From positions 292,933 through 356,932 of the forward strand of contig UESW01004421.1 of NCBI GenBank assembly GCA_900491605.1: a DNA stretch of 64,000 nucleotides, in the 5' to 3' direction. The DNA comes from Calamus simplicifolius. Taxonomy: Eukaryota > Streptophyta > Magnoliopsida > Arecales > Arecaceae. Shown in pieces: positions 58,740 through 64,000 of this stretch (position 1 is its first letter; each line of letters opens with the position of its first letter). The position numbers and the translations under genes are program-made. The notes under the pieces are model-generated. The model was not told where the DNA came from and ran no database searches. It worked only from the letters and a program-made list of their open reading frames with translations.

Positions 58740-60450
58740 GTCCACATATCATTAGCTGTTCTGCATGATTATGCCATGAGATCAATTTCTCTGATGGATT
58801 GCAACACCTGATCTGCTATTCTGAAATGCTTGCCTGCTCATATTAAATGAGGTAATAAGGGATTGCAACACCTGATCTGCTATTCTGAAATGCTTGCCAG
58901 CTGATATCAAAGGAGCTACAACACCAAAGTTTGTAGGAATAAACAAAGCTTAAGGTGGGGGCCCTTGTATCAACATAAGATAGCATTTTGATTTAAGATA
59001 GAATTTCTAAATTAATAAACTGAGCAAGGATTAAATTTTGAGTCATGGAGCATGTTTCAACCCAATCATAGGCCGATATACTTAAAACAGTGAAAAAAAG
59101 TGAAACCAAAGAGAAGAAAAAACCAAAAAGTGATTTTGAGGAATCATTTAATGTTGGTTGTTTAAGTGTTAATATTAAGATTATATGCTAAAAGACATAT
59201 ATAAGCATAGCATACGTTTAAAAATTTCAACTAATAGCATGAATATTTTTTCATTCATTGTAACTAACAGGTATCAAATTATAATCTGTTCTCAACCGCA
59301 GTCTCATGGTTTTGGACTAAAATATGTGCTTTAGATGAAATTGGGCCTGATATAAAGCTGAAATATGGCTTGTACATGTGCCTACTGATTTTTTATCAGC
59401 TTTGTTGCAGGTGTCCAAATAGGCAAACATTTTGTTTTAATAAATCTGTAACTGAGAATGATGAATACCTTACATGAGTTAGGAGCCTAGAGGATAGCTT
59501 TTGCGAATGCCATTGATTGTCAGTTAGATGGAAATATGATGTTTCTATGAATTAATTATGGATTTTTGCAAAGTTGGCTTTGGTCATGTTGATGTAATGT
59601 GAACATGGTAGGGTGCAGCTAGATTAATCCGATACAAGTTTTCTGAATTCATCCCTACAAAGTGAAATACCTAGAATGGGCAAAACAATTCTGGTTGTAG
59701 CAATTACTACTTAGTCACCAACTCCACATGTAATAATTAAGTCTTTAGTTTAACAAAATGATAGAATAAAACTGCAATACAATGGGAACAAAACATCATT
59801 ATAAAAAATAATAAAAAAAATAAAAGAGACAAGAACATGGCTTATAGTGAAATGATGGCAGAGTGACTTATTTTTTGTTTATGGGTCTGTTTATACATGA
59901 CTTATTTCTTGTTTATGGGTCTGTTTATACATGGGAATCATGTTCAAACAAGGGAAGCAATCATCATTCTGGTACAAACTATATGGTAGGATCCACACAG
60001 CTGACCCATATAGATTGGATGGGGCTGGTAGTTTTTGTTATGCAGGATAACAACCAAGATGTGACAAAAAAAAAAAAAAATGAATTCAAGCAAGATAACA
60101 ATGACAGTGTAACATAAGCGATGTACAGCTGACTGAGCTCATAGAGATAATAGATTGTATCTGCATCTAGGTATAGATCTTGATCATAATGAGTGATCAA
60201 TTTAAATATAATTTGAAAATGGGACTCGTAGTCTAATATTAGATGCTGGTGTCTTACCGGCAAGATGCCTTATTCTCTTTCACAACCTATTTTTTTTGCA
60301 GTGATTTATATTTTTGCAGTGTTTCTAAAGTTAGAACTCCCATATTCTATTCAATTTTGATAGACCCTCAACCTTGGTGGCACAATAACTCCATTTCCAA
60401 CTTCTGTTACAACAATCCATTTCGTCAAAAGACATGAACCTGCTCAACTA
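58740..60450 (-). pseudogene. decayed CNL gene 3' end and flank, copy B
   Basis: Counterpart of 22300-24010, with the LRR-like stretch at 60190-60450. Both internal tandem duplications (64 bp and 34 bp) are present, so they predate the block duplication. Confidence 0.7.
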
Positions 60451-62052
60451 GTATAAGAAATATTGTAGTTCTCACACATTAAATGAAAAGAGATACATCA
60501 CATTGCGACTAACTAAGATTTTTTTTTTTCTAAATAAATTCTTCTCCAGTTAAGTTTCTTTTTTTTTTTCTAAATAGATTCTTCTCCAGTTACTATGTAA
60601 ACTCCTTAACTTGTGACTGTAAACTCCTTAACGTGGAGTCTGTTTGCATATCTACTGACAAAAAAAAGATAACAAAATAAAAACAGATATAGATGTACTG
60701 CATGATTATACCATGAGATCGACTTCTTTGCTAGGCTGCAACATTTGATCTTCTATTCTGAAATGTTTGACTGCTGGTATTGCATGAGGCAACAAGAGGC
60801 AACAAGGAAGAGATTTTGCAGAGGATCATTCTTTCTGTTACAAAGATGGTTTTTTTTTGTTACAAATATGAACTTAAACTGGAGACCCACAAGTTAATAT
60901 TTTGATTTAAGGCAGGGTATTTTGATTTAAAACAGGGTCTAAATTTATAAATCTAGGGCAAGAATTAAAATTTAAGTTATGGAGCATGCTTATGCTTCTG
61001 CCCAACCATAGGCCTATATGCTTAAAAATATTTTTGTTTCACTTTTTACACTGAAAGGAAGAAAAAAAATAAAAATAAGAAAATTTAATAAATTATTTGA
61101 TGTTGGTTGGTTAACTATTGATGATAAGATTCGCTAGAATACTGATACAAACATTTCATATATATAAAAATTTTAACTAATGTCATTAGATTCTTTTCCA
61201 TAACTTGTAGTTAACAGAAATGTCAAATTATAATCCATACTGACCCTAATCTAATGTCAAATTATAATCCATACTGACCCTAATCTAATGATTTTGGACT
61301 AAAACATGTGCTTCAGGTGAAATACAGCCTGATATGAACCTGAAATATGGCCCACACCATGTGTGTACCTATTTTAGTATATCAGCTTTGAGATGTCCAA
61401 AGAACTGAACATTCCAGGCAAACTTTTTGTTTTAACGAATCCAGTATTATTAAGTGGTGAAGAATACTTTAGAAGGTTTACCATTGATTATCAATAAGAT
61501 GGTGATATGATGTTTCTTTGAATTGAAACTACCAATTTTTATGAAGTTGTCCTGTGCTGATGTAAATGGGAACATGACTTTGTACTGCTAGATTGGTCCA
61601 ATACCAAGGCTTCTGAACTCTTTCCGGACACCTATAAAATGAAAAACTTAGAATGGGCAAAACACTTATGGTTGTGGAGGCTATCATTTGATGGACAACT
61701 TCCAGTCTTCTATTTTACAAAATGACAGGGTAAAACTGCATTACACTGGTCTGAGTGTAAATCATGATTACAAAAATAATAAAAAAGAGGCAAGCGCATG
61801 ACTTGTAGTGAATGATAGAAGAGTTATTCTTGTTTTTGGGTCGGTTTATGTTTGTGAATCTTGTCAACTCCTGCATGGTGGAACAAGTAACTTTCAGATA
61901 CGAACAATAAAAAGTAGGATCCGCAACGCAACAGCCAAGTTGTAACATGAATAAACCATAAATAAATAAAGATATGAATTCATCCAAGTTGGGCATGTTA
62001 CCTTTCATTGTATCTGATGCAGGTGATTGAAATGCATCTGAAAACTGACAGC

Positions 62053-64000
62053 TCACCTGTGGATAAGATTTTTATAGATAGTATCCTCATCTATATCATC
62101 ATGAGTGACCAATTTAAATAGTTCTCCAAAATGGAACTCGCTTCTAAAGTCCTGCCATGTCAAACTATCCCACCATTGCCTTTCACCTCTAATGACTTCC
62201 AATGCTGGTGTGTTATCAATATCTATGTCAAGCTGCATCAATGTCCTGCACGATGTAACTTGTATTTCTCGCAACGATTCCAAGGCTAGAACTCCGTCCC
62301 ACATTCTATGCAATTGTGGCAGACCTTTAAGAACCACGCGCCTAAGCCTTGGAAGAGCAATATCTCCATTTCCAACTTCGTTTACAAAAATCTCTTTCAT
62401 CTGAGGACATATGGTTATGTTCAATTCTTCTAGAGAATGCAGTAGCTGTAACGCATCGGATGAAAAAAGGTCCGTCACATTAAGGCATTGGCTTAAGGTA
62501 ATGTTCTTGATGCTTCTAAAGCTTCCTGGTGTACCATTTCCCTCCCATATACACAATAAATTTTGAAGGTCGGATAAGACTAAGATCTCTAGTTCTGGCA
62601 AAGTTTCTTCTTCTGCCTCCTCAGCGATGATGATGCTCATCATGTTATCACATTTCCAAACCCAACATTCTTTCAACAGCTTCAGATTATGCACTCCCAA
62701 ATGGGATAATGTCATGACAGCATTATGATTATAGAGACATAAGATTTCTGCAAAGCAAAGTAATGCAGCTGCTGGTTTGACTTCCGCCGTCTCTGTGATG
62801 TCTACACACCGACCTCTTCTTTTAGGCAAAGCTACTCTCTTGTTCTTATACTTCATATACTTAACTTCTCTTGTTGCCCCAACTCGTAGATAGAAGCTAA
62901 TCAGTTTACCCCCAGCTGCATGATAGACCCGAACTGCATCATAGCTTGCCATGATGTTGTCACGGTGGTTACCAACATCAGCAGAGATATGACTCAAGCG
63001 AATGCCATGGTGTGAAGAGTATTATTTCAAATAAGCCTGTTTCCCTGTCCTGATTTTTGAAGTATCCGCTTTGAATCATTTCCAAGTCTTCCAATAGAGG
63101 CAGTAAAGCTATCGGCTGGATACGTCGAAGTTCAAAGGTGCATGATAGATTCAGACGGCGTAGCCTGGTTAACCGCCCGATCTCAGGCGGTAATTCTTCA
63201 ATTTTGGTATATCTTAAATCAAGCAATTGGAGCTGCTCCAGTGCTCCCACATGGTTCACGCTGTTTAAAGAGAAACACTCTCTTAGAACGAGTGCTTGGA
63301 GGCAACCTAATTCAGAAATGGAGTGTGGAAGTGACTCAATCGTTGTACGAGAGAGATCAAGCACAAGAAGATTCTTCATCTGGTTGAAAAATGATTTTGG
63401 GATAACTTGAAGATGATTTCCTTGGAGTAACAAGGTAGAGAGTTCGGTTGACTTGGGCTCATCTGGCAAAAATCGTATGTTGTTCTCCATGAGTGAGATC
63501 CTGTCCTTGCCTTCCCATATCTCCACTTCTGGGCATCGTTGTAATCCCACACCTGCTCTTTTTTTGTGCTTTCTGATGTGATTTTTATAGCCATATCCCG
63601 GATCACGTCGTGCATTTTCACGGTTTCTCCCAGATATTATCTTTTTCTAGTAAACAAGAATCCGTGAGCTCTCTCAGAAAGTAGTGTCCCTTCACTGAAG
63701 CATCTTGCAAGCTCTCAACCTTTTCTATGAACCCCTCCAAGGTCCATAGTTCTATTAGACGATCTATGTTTATTGCATAATCTTCAGGAAATAGAGAACA
63801 ATACAGGAAGCAATTTCGAAGGGTATCAGTTTCCAAATGATCGTAACCAAATTTCAGGGGCAAGTAAACTTCACGTTCCATACCTTTGAGCTCGAATTGG
63901 GAGTCCTTGAGCACCCGGAATGCATTTTCCCAGACATTTATAATTTTGAGCCCTCAGATCATGAACAACTTGGGTTGCCTTGACAATACGCTTTCCTAAC
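62053..64000 (-). pseudogene. CC-NBS-LRR gene copy B, NB-ARC mostly deleted
   Basis: The LRR part is better preserved than in copy A. 62053-62997 is open, including the stretch around LPRLRRVVLKGLPQL that is broken in copy A, and 62978-63550 keeps SLNSVNHVGALEQLQLLDL, which copy A has lost. Lesions: 8 bp lost near 63010 (ATGGTGTGAAG), about 20 bp lost near 63555, and one base lost near 63625. Sequence jumps at about 63942 from the region just after GLPL straight to the coiled-coil side (TTTTGAGCCCTCAGATC), removing P-loop, kinase-2 and GLPL (about 27390-28066 in copy A coordinates). RNBS-D (CFLYCSLFPEDYAI) and MHD (KMHDVIRDMAI) remain. Without the nucleotide-binding core it cannot act as an NLR switch. 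The gene continues past 64000. Confidence 0.88.

Larger units (their letters stand above)
53102..64000. repeat. segmental duplication, copy B
   Basis: Direct near-identical repeat of 16651-28117, running off the window. Small differences include single-base homopolymer changes, a stretch of about 62 bp at 61327-61390 missing from copy A, and a loss of about 0.7 kb near 63940 compared with copy A. Confidence 0.92.

Overview
The window is nuclear DNA of a flowering plant. A monocot is likely: the intronless PPR gene is very GC-rich in its 5' half and drops in GC towards its 3' end, and the resistance genes, boron-transporter exons and transposon families are all plant types. I cannot fix the species. 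A run of 648 Ns at 40921-41568 shows that this is a draft assembly. Single-base indels, often in homopolymers, break almost every coding region, so true pseudogenes and consensus errors cannot always be separated.

Layout. 1-4614: a Ty1/copia retrotransposon on the minus strand, cut by the window edge, inserted just upstream of the main exon of a plant gene for a single-pass membrane protein with a long acidic tail (4651-6595, two frameshifts). 8140-9041: a foldback MITE with an 8-bp target duplication. 9584-16621: a second copia element with both LTRs and a decayed gag-pol. 16630-28445: fragment of a BOR-type boron transporter, an intact PPR gene with two decayed relatives behind it, then decayed 3' ends of CC-NBS-LRR (CNL) resistance genes and one nearly full-length but frameshifted CNL. 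29181-30829: a miniature LTR element with a 5-bp target duplication. 30835-36950: AT-rich DNA with a retroposon and an isolated copia LTR. 36958-43510: further CNL relics, the assembly gap with near-identical flanks, and a Tourist-like MITE with two empty-site copies in the window. 43511-53101: a composite repeat zone with two CACTA transposon left ends, two arrays of a GATC-rich satellite, and remains of a gypsy element (probable antisense coiled-coil ORF plus the 3' part of an LTR). 53102-64000: a second, near-identical copy of the 16651-28117 block.

The main structural fact is the large direct duplication (BOR fragment, PPR, PPR relics, CNL) with starts about 36.45 kb apart. The two copies carry different lesions. 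The PPR is intact in copy A and has a one-base deletion in copy B. The CNL keeps its whole NB-ARC region in copy A but is frameshifted, while copy B has lost about 0.7 kb of NB-ARC. Copy B begins exactly where a satellite array ends.

The genes do not form a pathway. The window is a resistance-gene and PPR cluster being remodelled by transposons. I found no CRISPR array, RNA gene or clearly new enzymatic system. The least familiar items are the satellite attached to CACTA ends and its six-frame openness, the miniature LTR element, and the acidic membrane-protein gene.
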